Shown here piece by piece: positions 1 through 17,639 of a stretch of DNA of 64,000 nt. The position numbers and the translations under genes were made by a program. Source of the DNA: Camelus bactrianus (Eukaryota; Chordata; Mammalia; Artiodactyla; Camelidae); contig NC_133564.1 of assembly GCF_048773025.1 (NCBI RefSeq), positions 31,878,645-31,942,644 on the forward strand, given 5' to 3'. The number at the start of each line of letters is the position of its first letter. Position 1 is the stretch's first letter. The notes under the pieces were generated by a model. The model ran no database searches. It saw nothing but the letters and a program-made list of their open reading frames with translations, and was not told the DNA's origin.

Positions 1-356
1 TGGAAGAACAAGAACTTTATCAGAGGGGACTCCTCACCAGCTCTGTCCGTGGGGACAGTCCTCATTTGTCTGAGAAATTCAACAGGGAGGCACGCTGTTG
101 AATTCTCACTGTCATCTCATTCTGAGGCTGGGAAGAGATCGCAGCCAAGAATCTCTGACACTCTCTCCTGGAAGGCTTGCCCAGGAGACCCAGGGGCCCT
201 GAGAGGCACGTGTGTGACAGACACAGAGACAGTGCAGGAGAGACTGAGTCCAAAGGCCAAGGCCACACGTGGAATGTGGAGGGGGAACTGGTTGGTGAGA
301 GTAGGTCCTGGCACAGGCTCTGGAAAGAGAAGGTTCCCCAGCTGACGGGTACTGAC
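1..356 (-). other. ANK1: ANK1 intron 36 (partial)
   Basis: Intronic sequence after the exon 36 donor. It has no recognisable repeat or further exon; the open frames here are short and show no ankyrin similarity. Confidence 0.8.
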
Positions 357-488
357 TCTTTGCGTTCTGGCCTTCACGGACGACCCAGAGGTTCAGCAAG
401 GCTGCGCTCTGCTCCAGCAAGGAGTTGGGGTTCTCCACGCGGATCCTGTTAATGTCTTCCACGCTGAACTGCAGCTCCCGGGCCAACT
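357..488 (-). CDS. ANK1: ANK1 exon 36: death domain, middle part
   Basis: 132 nt, entering and leaving in phase 1. It encodes [20 protein letters not shown] and on through [20 protein letters not shown] to NAK, about residues 1420-1464, the helical core of the death domain. Acceptor GTGCAG|AG and donor AAAGA|GTCAGT. I chose this donor because it leaves a single A that rejoins TG to make the Met of the conserved MENL that follows in other ankyrin-1 proteins. A GT 6 bases further on would break that register. Lys replaces the human Asn in the last full codon. Confidence 0.9.
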
Positions 489-1850
489 CTGCACGCAAAG
501 GACCGAGAGCAGGTGTGAGGTGGACCCAAGCCCAGCCCCAGCCCCCGGCTGGTGTGCAGAGCGGGGCGCCCGGCGGGGGGGTCGGAGGTTAAAGAACAGC
601 CTCCCTTTTATTCCTTCTTCCCAAGAAATACCTAGCGAAATGTCTCCCCATAAAATGGGCCGGGAGTACGAGTGCGTACAGAAGGAAACGGGTATTGATG
701 AATGAATGAATGAACGCCCTTCCCTTCTTTCATCACTTCAAACACGAGGTGATGAGAAGGAGCCACTTATCCGAGGTCACAGAACCAGCTGGTGCCACAG
801 CCAGAGAGTGGCCGAGCCAGGACTTCCTTTCCAGCAAGAAGCTGGAAATCTCCATCCTAATGGAAATGTGTCTCTGCATTTATGTTTCTTCAGGGAAAGG
901 CGTTACTCACATTTAAGATGAAAATACAAGTTCCCATCTCAGTGCACGGGAGTAACACAGAATGGCAGCCTTTCCCTCCTGTTATTTTAATCGTTGTTTC
1001 TCACAGATCTTTAGACGGGATCGGAGTCTCAACTCAAGGATGAGGAAGCCCAGAGGGGAGAGTGTGGGGGAGAAGCAGACCTTGCGTGCACCACACCCCA
1101 CGCAGCACACACTCACCATGCACACCTCGCATCACACTCACACACTCCCCCCGTCCCCCCTTCCCGCTCACACACAAGGAGCAACAGCAGACGTGCTTTT
1201 CTGGCTTAAAGAATGAAGGGTGTCTGAACTCTGCTGTGAGCCTGTGGCGCTGCCTTTCACAGCTACTGCTGAGGGTCCGGGTGTGTGTACAGCCCCCTCT
1301 GCAGGTGCCGGGGTGGGCGCACAGGAAAGGGGGCTCAGCGACGGCTCGACGGGGCTGCGGGGAGGCCTCGGCCACGGCCAGAGACTGGAGAACGAATGCG
1401 GGTGAGACGCGTTCTTTGTCCCTGCCTTTCCCTCAACCCAGCGCAGGGGGCCACAGATGGGGCGGGGTGCGCGCTGCCTGTGGCTTTGCTACGGCTTCAG
1501 GGCCTTTACTACCTCGCTACATAACTAAACCCATTCTAGGTAGCTGGTCTCAGTTTCCCATCTGTAAAATGGGGTGGACGGGGTCCAGTCTAAGGTCTCT
1601 TGTGATGTCAGAAGTTGATTCTTTCCAAGAAGGAAAACCAGCAGAAGTGGAGGAGGGGCAGAGCCCCCCATCGGTGCCCACGGGGGTTGTTGGGGCCACA
1701 GCCCTACCCACGACAGTCCCAAATCAGATGCACAGTGGACGGTGGGAAGAGGTTTCGACAGGCTCTCATCAGCCGTTCTTTAGAGGGGAGGCGGTGTCGA
1801 AGCAGTTGGAGACAGGAAAGGTGCTTTTCTGCCCCAATTCTGTGACTCAC
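489..1850 (-). other. ANK1: ANK1 intron 35
   Basis: 1362 bp. It holds a GAAT-type simple repeat at 697-715 (the usual tail of an old L2 or MIR copy), a MIR-like stretch from about 720 to 830, a CA-rich patch at 1090-1160 and a MIR tail at 1535-1610. No exon is seen. Confidence 0.7.
1535..1610 (+). repeat. MIR fragment
   Basis: It matches the conserved MIR end (cagtttcccatctgtaaaat), a tRNA-derived mammalian-wide SINE. Short and diverged. Confidence 0.65.
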
Positions 1851-1925
1851 CCGCCCAGCTGAGGCCCAGGTGTTCCGATATGATCGCCATCTTCATGTCT
1901 GCTCGGTCCATGCCGCTGAGGACAC
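1851..1925 (-). CDS. ANK1: ANK1 exon 35: start of death domain
   Basis: 75 nt, phase 1 at both ends. It encodes [20 protein letters not shown] and LSWA, about residues 1395-1420. Acceptor CCCCAG|GT and donor GCGG|GTGAGT. The first half (human SLSGTEQAE) has diverged; the [14 protein letters not shown] helix of the death domain is kept. Confidence 0.93.
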
Positions 1926-2218
1926 CTGGGGGAGGCACTGCATGTCACTTCGCCGCCTTGGCGGGACATCTACCCGACCGGCGTGCTTGGGTGACCTCAG
2001 AGGGTGTTCAGGTCAGGCTCTGTGTCCCCCCGATCAACCTGAAGCCAGTGAGGGTCTGGGGGGACCCGGGCCGAGGGCTCCACGTGCAGTGTTCATCCCA
2101 GACTGAGCGGATCATGTGAATGCGGGGCTCTTGGCGGGGCGAGGGGGCCCCATCTCACTCACCGCCCCCCACCCCTCCAGAAAGGGAGTGAGTGCGTAGC
2201 TCACAAAGAGGTTTGTAC

Positions 2219-2297
2219 CCAGTGTGGACTCGCTGAAAATGCTGTACTTCAGGCCCAGCGGCGTCAGGGTCCTCCTCCGCTCGTCAGCTCCGCTCCC
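2219..2297 (-). CDS. ANK1: ANK1 exon 34: UPA to death-domain linker
   Basis: 79 nt, phase 0 in and phase 1 out. It encodes GSGADERRRTLTPLGLKYSI then FSESTL, about residues 1369-1395. Acceptor CTGCAG|GG and donor ACTGG|GTACAA. This linker is less conserved than the flanking domains, with Leu, Lys and Phe changes against human. Intron 34 (1926-2218, 293 bp) separates it from exon 35 and shows nothing notable. Confidence 0.92.
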
Positions 2298-3363
2298 CTG
2301 CAGCCGGGAGACCAGGAAAGGGGCTGTGGGTGCAGGTCGGGGGACACCTGTCTCGTGGACGGTGAGCACCTCCACTCTCTGGGAGCCTCCACACACAGGG
2401 TGGGAGAGTAGGAAGAGGGGGCGTGAGGGTGTTGAGGGGGTTCACGCACTATAATAATAATAAGAACAACAACAACTGATCACCAGCCAGGCCCTGCTTG
2501 ACGGTCCCAGCATCCCAGGAGGTGGTACTAACATTACTCCCATCTCACGGATGCGGAAACTGAGGCACAGAGGGTGGAATGACCCGCCCAGGTCACCCAG
2601 CTTGGAAGTGGTGGAGCTGGGGTTTGAACTGAAAAGAACCAGCTTTTCTTTCTGGATTCCCTTCTGCTCAAAAGACCCGCTTCTGAGGCCCCGGGCTTCA
2701 CCCGCCGGCCCTGTGACAGAGCGCCCAGGTGCTTGCTCGCTGGAGGCTGTGGACAACGATCCTCTTGTGAAAGAGAAGTCAGTTCTCCCTCGTCCTCGGA
2801 CAGGAAAGAGAAATCAAGCTTCAAGTGCACGGACGTGACCTTGCTTTTCTCTCTTCTGGTCTGGCGTGAAAGGCTCATGATTAAAACAGGGGAGACGCGA
2901 TGCCTCCCAGGCCTGGTGCGGCAGAGGCTCCGAGGCTCCCAGGCCCCGGGGAACGGACGTGCGTGCTCACCACGGCTCTGCTGAGCTCAGGGCCCCGGGT
3001 GTGTGCAGGGCAGAGACGCCAGGCTTCCCTTCTCTGAGGGTCTGGCCCCCGGGGGAGCCAAGCAAGTACATGCAAGAGGCTCAAAAAAAGCCAGGATGTG
3101 GCTGGGACACCTTGAGCCACTGGCCGCCCGGTTCTCACCCTCAGGCCTCAGCGAGGGATGCTGGGTGCCCTCCAGGCTCCTTCCAAGCTCCCGGAAGGAC
3201 CGTCGTGGGGAGCGCAGGGCCATGGTGTGAACCCTGACGTCGGTTCCTGAGCTTTGCGGGAAGGGCCGAGCCCAGCCCATGTCAGCAGAGAGCGGAGGGC
3301 CCTTCTCTGCTCTCCGACAGGAGGGAGCCACGGTTTCGGCCGAGGGTCCCGGCGGGCACTCAC
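2298..3363 (-). other. ANK1: ANK1 intron 33
   Basis: 1066 bp. It contains an ATA/ACA trinucleotide patch at 2451-2478 and a MIR at 2470-2632; the rest is apparently unique. Confidence 0.7.
2470..2632 (-). repeat. MIR SINE
   Basis: In plus reading it runs from caggccctg through ggaaactgaggcacagag to a loaded core (gtcacccagcttggaag) and ggggtttgaact. That is the antisense of the MIR consensus. Confidence 0.8.
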
Positions 3364-3483
3364 CTTGGTGCAGGGTGGCATGGTGATGTTCAGGTGACAG
3401 AGGATGTGCTGGGTGTCCTCATATTTCATCGCCTTGCGCAGGAATGACAAGGACCCTCCTGGTTCTCGACTGCTGTCCCTTAC
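3364..3483 (-). CDS. ANK1: ANK1 exon 33: end of UPA domain
   Basis: 120 nt, phase 0 (40 codons). It encodes [40 protein letters not shown], about residues 1329-1368. Acceptor GTGTAG|GT and donor CCAAG|GTGAGT. The only change seen against recalled human is Ala to Thr near the end. UPA packs against the ZU5 domains in the ankyrin supramodule. Intron 32 (3484-3583) is only 100 bp. Confidence 0.96.
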
Positions 3484-3583
3484 CTACACGTGTCACCCGC
3501 AAGGAGGAGTCAGGGGCCGCCGGCACCTCCTACCTCCCCAGCTTCCAGTTCCCGTGTGGAGGTGGGCCAGGGGAGGCCCGCAC

Positions 3584-3709
3584 CTTGACAGGGATGACCA
3601 AACGGTTCTCCCGAAACGACTGGAAGAGGAAGCTCCGCTGTTGGGCGGCTTTTTTGACGGGCACCAGGTTCCCAGACAGCTCAGCAAAGAGGGGCATTCC
3701 TTCCAAAAC
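3584..3709 (-). CDS. ANK1: ANK1 exon 32: UPA domain
   Basis: 126 nt, phase 0 (42 codons). It starts [20 protein letters not shown] and ends [10 protein letters not shown], about residues 1287-1328. Acceptor CTGCAG|GT and donor TCAAG|GTGCGG. Compared with human, the segment near the C-end is changed ([15 protein letters not shown]). Confidence 0.96.
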
Positions 3710-4046
3710 CTGCAGGCAAGGAGCAGCCAAGGCAGCCGGTCAGGATCCGCCTGGCCCACCTCTCAGCTCCGGGCTCTCCCCATTGAGAGCCCTGGGGCTG
3801 TGCTCTAAGAAACCCCACTGTGTGCTTTTGAAAGGTTATCAGAATCCTCTAGAACTCCGCTGTGATAGCATCCTGTGGCTTCCAAAAAACAAAACAAAAT
3901 AAAACAAAACAAGACACCTTGATCCCTTTTAACAGTTGTCCAAAACTGTTTAGTTTATCTGAAGGACCATGTTGTATCTGACTCTCCCTTATAAGACAGT
4001 GATTCCTGCTGTGGATGCAATGTTTTCCACTGAGAAGTTATCATGA

Positions 4047-4122
4047 ACCCATTTGACAGATGAGGAAATTGAGGCCCAGAGAGACAAAATGCTTTGCTTA
4101 GGGCCCCAAACCGCAGGAGAGG
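4047..4122 (-). repeat. MIR fragment
   Basis: The conserved antisense MIR core is seen as catttgacagatgaggaaat followed by tgaggcccagag. Confidence 0.75.
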
Positions 4123-4365
4123 CAGGTCCCAGCCTTGTGCTCCTTCTTCTGGGCCCTCAGCACCTGCCAGAGGCACAGAACAGGCTCTGAGGCCAGGCCT
4201 TCGGAAAGGTCTTGGCTCATCACACACCATAACGGGAGTGAGGCCCCTGGGACCAGTAACAGGTTCAAGGCTAATTCCCGTTCTTTACTCTTCCCTGAAC
4301 CTGTCTGGCCCTCTCCCCTGCGTCCTCATCTGGGCATGGCCAAAACCCTGGTGTAGCAGGTGACA

Positions 4366-4545
4366 AGATGGACTCCGGGGTCTGACTCCTGGGACAATTG
4401 TGTATTTAGTTCTGCGACCCTGGGCAGGTTACCTGACCTCTCCCAGCCTTGCTTTCCTCAAATCTGAGTAAGAAAAGTACACCCGGTTATGAGAATTGGG
4501 TGGGACGATGCTGGCCGAGCACTTTTAATAGCCCCTGGTACCTGA
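4366..4545 (+). repeat. MIR SINE
   Basis: Sense MIR core: gaccctgggcaggttacctg, acctctcccagcc, tttcctcaaatctgag. Confidence 0.75.
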
Positions 4546-4650
4546 GAACTTAAACAAACGCCAGTTCTTAGCACCACAAACCACTCGGCTGACAGCCTGC
4601 TGCCTGCCTAGGGGACCCCAGTGGTGTCCCTCAGCTCTGGGGACTCTTCA

Positions 4651-5549
<899 letters not shown>

Positions 5550-5625
5550 TCATCCCCTGGAAGAGCACATCACTCGCTCACCCCACCTTCTCCCGTCCCC
5601 AATGTGTCCACCAGAGGGCAGATCA

Positions 5626-6558
<933 letters not shown>

Positions 6559-6814
6559 TCAGCACCGCGGAGTCGCAGCCTCTCATCCCCGCTCCCACCG
6601 GCCCCCACCTCTCACAGGAGGCTGAGCCATCTGGAGGGAGCAAGGTCCTGGCCCAGAGGGTCCAGCAGATGGAGACCAGGCTGCAGGGGTCTGGGGAGCC
6701 AGAGCTGGACCATCTCCAGCCTCTCAGGGCGTCCCATGCTCCAGGAGGCCCCAACGGCCCACCCAGAAATGCACCCTCACCCCCCACCCTCCGGGATCGC
6801 AGGGGCTCGGGCAC

Positions 6815-6969
6815 CTTCATCCATCCCATTGAGGAGCTGATCCAGGTAGCTTTCTCCGTAGCGGCTCTTGTGTTCCTTCCAGACGGAGCCGTTTTCACTC
6901 CGCAGCACCACGAGCTCACGGTCCCCGCGGCCGGGGGAAGCGAAGTGGGGGATCTCCACGATCACAGGG
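6815..6969 (-). CDS. ANK1: ANK1 exon 27: ZU5N
   Basis: 155 nt, phase 2 in and phase 1 out. It encodes [40 protein letters not shown] and on to LLNGMDE, about residues 987-1039. Acceptor CCTCAG|CC. The donor GAAG|GTGCCC is weak after position +3, yet it is the only GT that restores [12 protein letters not shown] with exon 28. Read-through meets a stop soon after. Intron 27 (6531-6814) is 284 bp. Confidence 0.94.
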
Positions 6970-7886
6970 CTGAGGGGACCGAGAGGACAGTGGGGAGGTG
7001 CGTGGAGGCAGGTGTGCGAGCCGTGCGGGCGGTGGCCAGGGGCTCCGGAGGGAAGGGCAGGCAGGCAGGGGAGCCAGTTCCCGCCTGGAGGGAGACGGTC
7101 CCCACTTGTAGGCTGGTCCTGCCAGCTGAACAGACCTGGCTCAGGCTCCTGAGATGCCCCGAGGCCCGCCTCGCTCTCCCCAACCCCACTTCTCCTCCCA
7201 CAGCCACGAGGCTGAGACTCAGCAGAAAAACCTGTCCTTGGACCTCATCCCCAGAACCCGCCTGATGTCCTAAGCCAGGGGACCCCTCTGAGCCTCAGCT
7301 CCATCCTCTGCCAATCAGCAACAATGACATTTCCTCGGGAGGACGACTTTGAGGACCACATTTAAAGGGGAAACCGGCGTGAAAGCGGTTTGCAGCTGCC
7401 TTATAATCAGTGGTTGAAAGCTCGGTGGTGGGGGTGGGGGGACGGGCCATGGACAGAGACAGGAGGGCAGGGCCTGTCCCAGCACACAGCCCGAGCTGCC
7501 TGAAGGATGCAGAGCTCAAAGGAGAAGCCCAGGCACTGCAGGAAATGTGAGGAGCCGGTCCCTGACCAGCAATCTTGACCTCGGGGGCAGTATTGCAGGG
7601 CTATCTGATAAGACTGTTTCAGAGCGTAAATAATTAAACCCTGGGGGTCCCCAAAGTTACTGTCCCCATCTCCCTTCCAGTGTCACACAAGATCTGAGTG
7701 TGTTAAGCCCCATCTGAACAATGCACTCCTTCATGTATCTAGAAAAGGTGGTGGAAGGAACACAGAGGACACAGAGAGAGAGGATGGGGGCTCCAGGCTG
7801 GCCTCCCGTCTGCCCTGGGCTGGGCAAGGGCTGGGTGGGCACGGTGGGGCAGGGACAGCTCAGGGACACGGGGAGTGGCCTCTCAC
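6970..7886 (-). other. ANK1: ANK1 intron 26
   Basis: 917 bp, no recognised repeat. It contains back-to-back GATA motifs at 7601-7613 (separate entry). Confidence 0.7.
7601..7613. promoter_or_regulatory. Candidate double (palindromic) GATA site, intron 26
   Basis: CTATCTGATAAGA holds AGATAG on the minus strand directly joined to TGATAAG on the plus strand, both matching WGATAR. Back-to-back GATA pairs of this ATCTGATAA form are known high-affinity GATA-1 targets. ANK1 is an erythroid GATA-1 target gene. Function here is inferred from the motif alone. Confidence 0.35.
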
Positions 7887-8111
7887 CTCAAGAACTGGAC
7901 CCCCGTGGGCCCCAGCGCGATGACCCTGCTGGCCAGGCCCTCCTCCTCGGCCAGCGGGGGCGGCGTGGGCAGCTTCTGAGGCTTCACGAGGCGGCAGGTG
8001 ATGCGGGTGGGCGCCGCGCACGTCCGCGGCGGGACCACCACCCTCAGGCCGTTGTGCCGGCTGCCCCGCATGGAGCCCCCGCGGGCGTCCACCATGAAGC
8101 TCACCAAGAAC
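7887..8111 (-). CDS. ANK1: ANK1 exon 26: start of ZU5N (spectrin binding)
   Basis: 225 nt, phase 2 at both ends. It encodes [20 protein letters not shown] then [20 protein letters not shown] and on to [10 protein letters not shown], about residues 912-987. Acceptor CCCTAG|GT and donor TTGAG|GTGAGA. The Asp-Ala-Arg triplet known from work on ankyrin-B and ankyrin-G to be needed for beta-spectrin binding is intact. Intron 25 (8112-8194) is 83 bp, among the shortest here. Confidence 0.96.
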
Positions 8112-8193
8112 CTAGGGCACAGCGGGTCTGTGTCGGCATCTCCCGGGCAAGCAGGGCCAGAGCCACCAGCCCGTCCCGGTCCCCGGCCGCTCA

Positions 8194-10242
<2,049 letters not shown>

Positions 10243-10321
10243 CTGCTCTGGCTCCTCGGGTCTGATCACCACCGTCTCGGGTGTGACGCACGGGATCCGC
10301 GGGATGGCTGGGGATTCCACC
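10243..10321 (-). CDS. ANK1: ANK1 exon 24: linker
   Basis: 79 nt, phase 2 in and phase 0 out. It encodes [20 protein letters not shown] then PEEPEQ, about residues 853-879. Acceptor GCACAG|GG and donor GAGCAG|GTAGGA. A proline-rich part of the loop between the ankyrin repeats and ZU5. Confidence 0.95.
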
Positions 10322-10850
10322 CTGTGCGCCCGGAACATCGGGAAATCAAGGGGATGCGCCTTTGGAGCAGCCCCCCCATCTTCCACGGGAGGTCTAAGCG
10401 AAACACTTCTGTACCCCCAGAATCACCTATCCAGTCCGACCCCCTCACCATCGCCGGAAGCCCCGCCGGCAAATGTGCTGCATCTTGGCCTCCACACACT
10501 GACCAGCCTCCTCCCTTGGCCTCCACGCCTTTCCCCAGAGCCTGACTGTCCTTCTCAGCCTGGCAACGGTTTCTAGTGGGAACCTCCCTTCATAGATTTT
10601 TCTGGTGAGAAGCTGAGAGGGGGAGGGGCGTGGATAGGAGACTGTGAACAAGGAGGGGGAAGAACATGGGAAGCAGGGATGCTGGAGAGGACAGCGTGCC
10701 GGAGGGGAGGCCTCTGTCCCCACCTGGCGCTCCGGGTACAGAGCCAGCTTAGGCTAACGTGGCCTTCGTGGGACCTCCCTGGCTCTGGAATCCTTCTGCA
10801 GTGAGTCCCAGGGGTGGACCTCGGCCTCCCACACCATAAACGCTTCTTAC
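10322..10850 (-). other. ANK1: ANK1 intron 23
   Basis: 529 bp with no recognised repeat or conserved motif. Confidence 0.65.
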
Positions 10851-10947
10851 ACTTGGTCCAGCTTCGGCACAAAGTCCAGCAGCTCTTTCTCTTCATCTAC
10901 ATCCCTGGAATCCTGCTTCTCAGCCTTGGAGCTGACAAGTTCTTCCC
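10851..10947 (-). CDS. ANK1: ANK1 exon 23: acidic linker
   Basis: 97 nt, phase 1 in and phase 2 out. It encodes [20 protein letters not shown] then [11 protein letters not shown], about residues 821-853. Acceptor TTTCAG|GG and donor CAAGT|GTAAGA; the GTAAG donor is the one that rebuilds LDQVVESP with exon 24. The stretch [19 protein letters not shown] is kept; upstream of it the sequence differs from human (VSSKAEKQ for ISFKAERR). Confidence 0.95.
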
Positions 10948-12606
<1,659 letters not shown>

Positions 12607-13067
12607 CTAAAATGAGAAAAAGCAGAGAATTCAGCCCAAACAGAGTAGTGGACCCTTCCATGGAACCAGCACTTAGCTGGTTATGACTATGGAGACAGGA
12701 AGGAGATGGGAAAGGAGGTTTGTCCCAAATGAAGAAAATCACAGGGAGGCTGGGGTCCGGAAGGAACCAGAGAGGGACGCTGGAACCGCCAGCCTCCAGT
12801 TCCCTGTCCCTGCCCCCAACCCCATCTGCTGCGGCCACAACTCCTCCGGCCACTAGGTGGCAGTACAGCTCTGCCCGAGGGAGGAGGACCACCCCCCACC
12901 CCCTTCCCCCCACACCCCCTTCCCCGCCCATCTTTTGGCGACAAGCTCCCTGCAAGAGTCCCAGAACCCCAGAAGGCGCTCGGCTTCCCCGGGTATCTCA
13001 CGGGGCTCTCTGGCTGTCAGGCTGTGTGTCCCCGATGGGGGGCTGTTCAGGGGAGGAGCGGACGTAC
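12607..13067 (-). other. ANK1: ANK1 intron 21
   Basis: 461 bp, GC-rich, no named repeat. A polypyrimidine-rich block on the plus strand lies at 12883-12930. Confidence 0.6.
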
Positions 13068-13160
13068 CACGACACTGGTTTCATCGGTGACAACCTTGAG
13101 CACGTCTGTTACGGAGATGTAGCCCAGGCGCCGGGCTATGGCCAGAGGTGTGGTTCCATT
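13068..13160 (-). CDS. ANK1: ANK1 exon 21: ankyrin repeat 24
   Basis: 93 nt, phase 0 (31 codons). It encodes [20 protein letters not shown] then [11 protein letters not shown], about residues 766-796. Acceptor CCCCAG|AA and donor TCGTG|GTACGT. This is the capping repeat, closing the membrane-binding solenoid. Arg replaces Lys of human AIAKRLGY. Confidence 0.97.
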
Positions 13161-14165
13161 CTGGGGAGAACAGCAGACGGAGGGCGCGATCAGACCCACC
13201 CCCCGACACAGGCCAACCTCACACTAATTCCAAAGGGCCTGCGCGCAGCCCAGAGCACGACCCCTGCACACGTGCGTGAGCCCAGACGTGTGGAGCAATG
13301 CTGCCCCCAAAGACGGGGTGCGGCAGCGAGGAGGTGGCGGTACTTCCCTCTGCAGCGCTGGGTGCGGGGGGCCTTGACCGAGAGCAGGGGAATCTTCCCA
13401 CCACAAGCCAAGAGCAGCCGGGGCGGGGGGCAGCGGGAAGGTCGGGGGTCAGGAAGGCACCAGGGGCACTTGTCAGAACAGGAGAGTCCGAGGGAGTACA
13501 GCTCACGCCCCCAGTGCCACTTCTCTGGGTGTCAGTTACTGAGTGTTAAAATCCTTAAAATAATCCACACACTTCCGTGAACTCTTTTCAGGCCCATCAG
13601 GGATCCCAAATCACCAAAAACAGAGGTGGGGCATGTTTCTACCCTGATTTTAAGAGGAAGCACTAAGTGAAACTAAATTGACGATGAGGCTTTAAGTTCC
13701 CCAGATCCAGGATGTGCCCCACGCAGATTCAGCCCCATCCACAGTTTCAGCAACCACACCGACAGTCAAAGGTCCACGCACTTTCCGAGCAGCCATGGAG
13801 AGAACTTAGCAAATCTGACATTCACATCGGCAGGTAAGGAAAGTCACACTCAGCATTGATCACCGACCCCGCTGAAGACCCCGAGTTCCACCCAACATCA
13901 TGAACCCCCACCGAAGACATTTGGTTTTGTTCACTCACACCGTACTGAGAGCAGCTTCACAGATTTTAAAAAGGGTTTCGACAGCTAACTTTCAATCTTC
14001 CAGAAAGACAGACTGATCACAGCACCCCACGCCCTGGGGAGCCGGGGGCGGCTGGTGCTGCAGCCCGTCCAGGCCCGAGACCCGCAGTAGGACGGGCGGT
14101 GCCGCCGTCGTTCAGGGCTGCCCGTGAGAGCCATTCTCCGAAATCAGGAACAGGCGGGTACTCAC
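13161..14165 (-). other. ANK1: ANK1 intron 20
   Basis: 1005 bp, no named repeat and no second exon signal. Confidence 0.65.
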
Positions 14166-14264
14166 CGAGCTGACCTCGTTTGGGGAAGCTCCGTTTCTGA
14201 GCAGCAGCGTCACGACGTCTGTATGTCCCTGCTGAGCTGCCTGGTGCAAGGGGCTGTATCCTAG
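14166..14264 (-). CDS. ANK1: ANK1 exon 20: ankyrin repeat 23
   Basis: 99 nt, phase 0 (33 codons). It encodes [20 protein letters not shown] then [13 protein letters not shown], about residues 733-765. Acceptor CAG|CT and donor GCTCG|GTGAGT. It has the standard TPLH/SPLH helix and LLxNGA turn. Intron 19 (14265-14493) is 229 bp with an A13 run. Confidence 0.97.
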
Positions 14265-14493
14265 CTGTAAGGCGGGGCGGACGTCGGTCAGCATCAGTGA
14301 GCTGGGAGAGAAAACCCTGCCCACCTGCTGCACAGCCTGTCCGTCTTCTCCGTGTAACGTTTAAAAAAAAAAAAAAGGCATTTCCCCATTTCTTCCTCCA
14401 GGCTTAAAGTGTGGCCAAGTCCCCAGTGTGCCCAGAGTAACCCCAGCTGACTCCGACTCTGGCCCTCAGGTCAGGTCTCAGGCGTTCCAATAC

Positions 14494-14592
14494 CTTGGTC
14501 TTGGCATTGACGTCTGCCTGGTGCTGGAGCAGAAACTTCACCAGCTTGATGTTTCCATAGTGACTGGCCACGTGGAGTGGGGTGTAGCCCAT
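14494..14592 (-). CDS. ANK1: ANK1 exon 19: ankyrin repeat 22
   Basis: 99 nt, phase 0. It encodes [20 protein letters not shown] then [13 protein letters not shown], about residues 700-732. Acceptor TTCCAG|AT and donor CCAAG|GTATTG. No change seen against human. Confidence 0.97.
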
Positions 14593-16479
<1,887 letters not shown>

Positions 16480-16608
16480 TCATTGATGTGGAGCCAGGAA
16501 AGGGTTCCAGGCCACACGGAAAAAGCAAACCAGCCGTGGGACCTTGGGCAAGCTCTTCCAGCTCTGGGCCTCCATCCCTCTCTAGAACAGGTGGCTGTGA
16601 GACTGAAT

Positions 16609-16818
16609 CAGAGGTCAGTAATGGTTTCCGGGAAGGCCCAGACTCAATATTTTAGGCATATATCTCTGTTGCAACTACCCAGCTCTGCCGGTTGTAGTGA
16701 GAAAGCAGCTCAGCCAATAGGAAAATGAATGGGCATGACTGCGTTCCAATAAAACTTTATTGACACAAACAAGCGGCGGGCCAGATCTGGCCCACAGGCC
16801 GTAGCTGGCTGACCTCTG
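16609..16818. mobile_element. MER58-like hAT-Charlie element
   Basis: A 210-bp non-autonomous DNA transposon with matching 10-bp terminal inverted repeats, CAGAGGTCAG and CTGACCTCTG. Internal blocks such as ggcgggccagatctggccc and aataaaacttta fit the MER58 consensus as recalled. The 8-bp target duplication is no longer visible. Confidence 0.75.
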
Positions 16819-17639
16819 AACCAGCTGGACCTTCTGGTACTTCCCAATGATAGAATTTTCTATTTCCATGATTCGAGGTGAGCTTCCAAGCCGTGGTTTG
16901 TTTATCAAGAAAACAGGGACTATCACTGACCTATCTCGAGGGCAAAGTCAGGCTCTCTTGGGAAAACACATTATAAAGCGCGCGATGTCCCATTTAAATG
17001 CAGGGTGTGGTTAGCACATCACAGCCAGTGCTGGCCTGTGAAGAGGATGGAGGATTCTGCTGGGACTGAAAACACCATGTTCTTGGAGTTCTCATCACAG
17101 CTTTCTCATGAGGGAGGTGGTGCACTGGAGATCGCGTTTGGTACGTGCGCACTCACTCAACAATGCCAGGAGAGTCTGCCTTCCCCTGCTCCCTACTCAA
17201 GACAACTTACTAACCGTGGGGGCAAACAGGGCTGAGGTCCTTCTGCAGTTGGAGGCAGTGGGCAGGACCTGTCCCCTCCCCAGACACTCCACTCGCCCTC
17301 CTCTGCCTTCTGCACTTGCCCCCAGGGTTAAGGGGAAGCCAGACCCCTTCCCCACTGATGCCTGTGCAGGTGGATGGGCGAGGCTGCCCGTATAAGGACA
17401 GGAGGTCCTAGGTCGGTCACAAGCCTCCAGGCACCTGTCTGGGTGGTCTGGTGTGTGGGTCAGTGGGATGTCCCCAGGACAGGGCACCACCGTTCTCGTG
17501 GCTCCGTACAGAGCTCACTTGAAATGGTACCAGGAAGGAAGTAAGCATCCCACCCAATACAGAGTAGTTCCCTCCCGGGGCCACCTGTCCCAGCTCGTAC
17601 CAAAAGAGCCGAGGCATCCACAGGTTTTCAAGCAATCTT

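Noticed and set aside
12720-13580. 286-codon plus-strand open frame
   Set aside because: Antisense to exon 21 and its introns; low-complexity Pro/Ser/Arg translation, no known domain.
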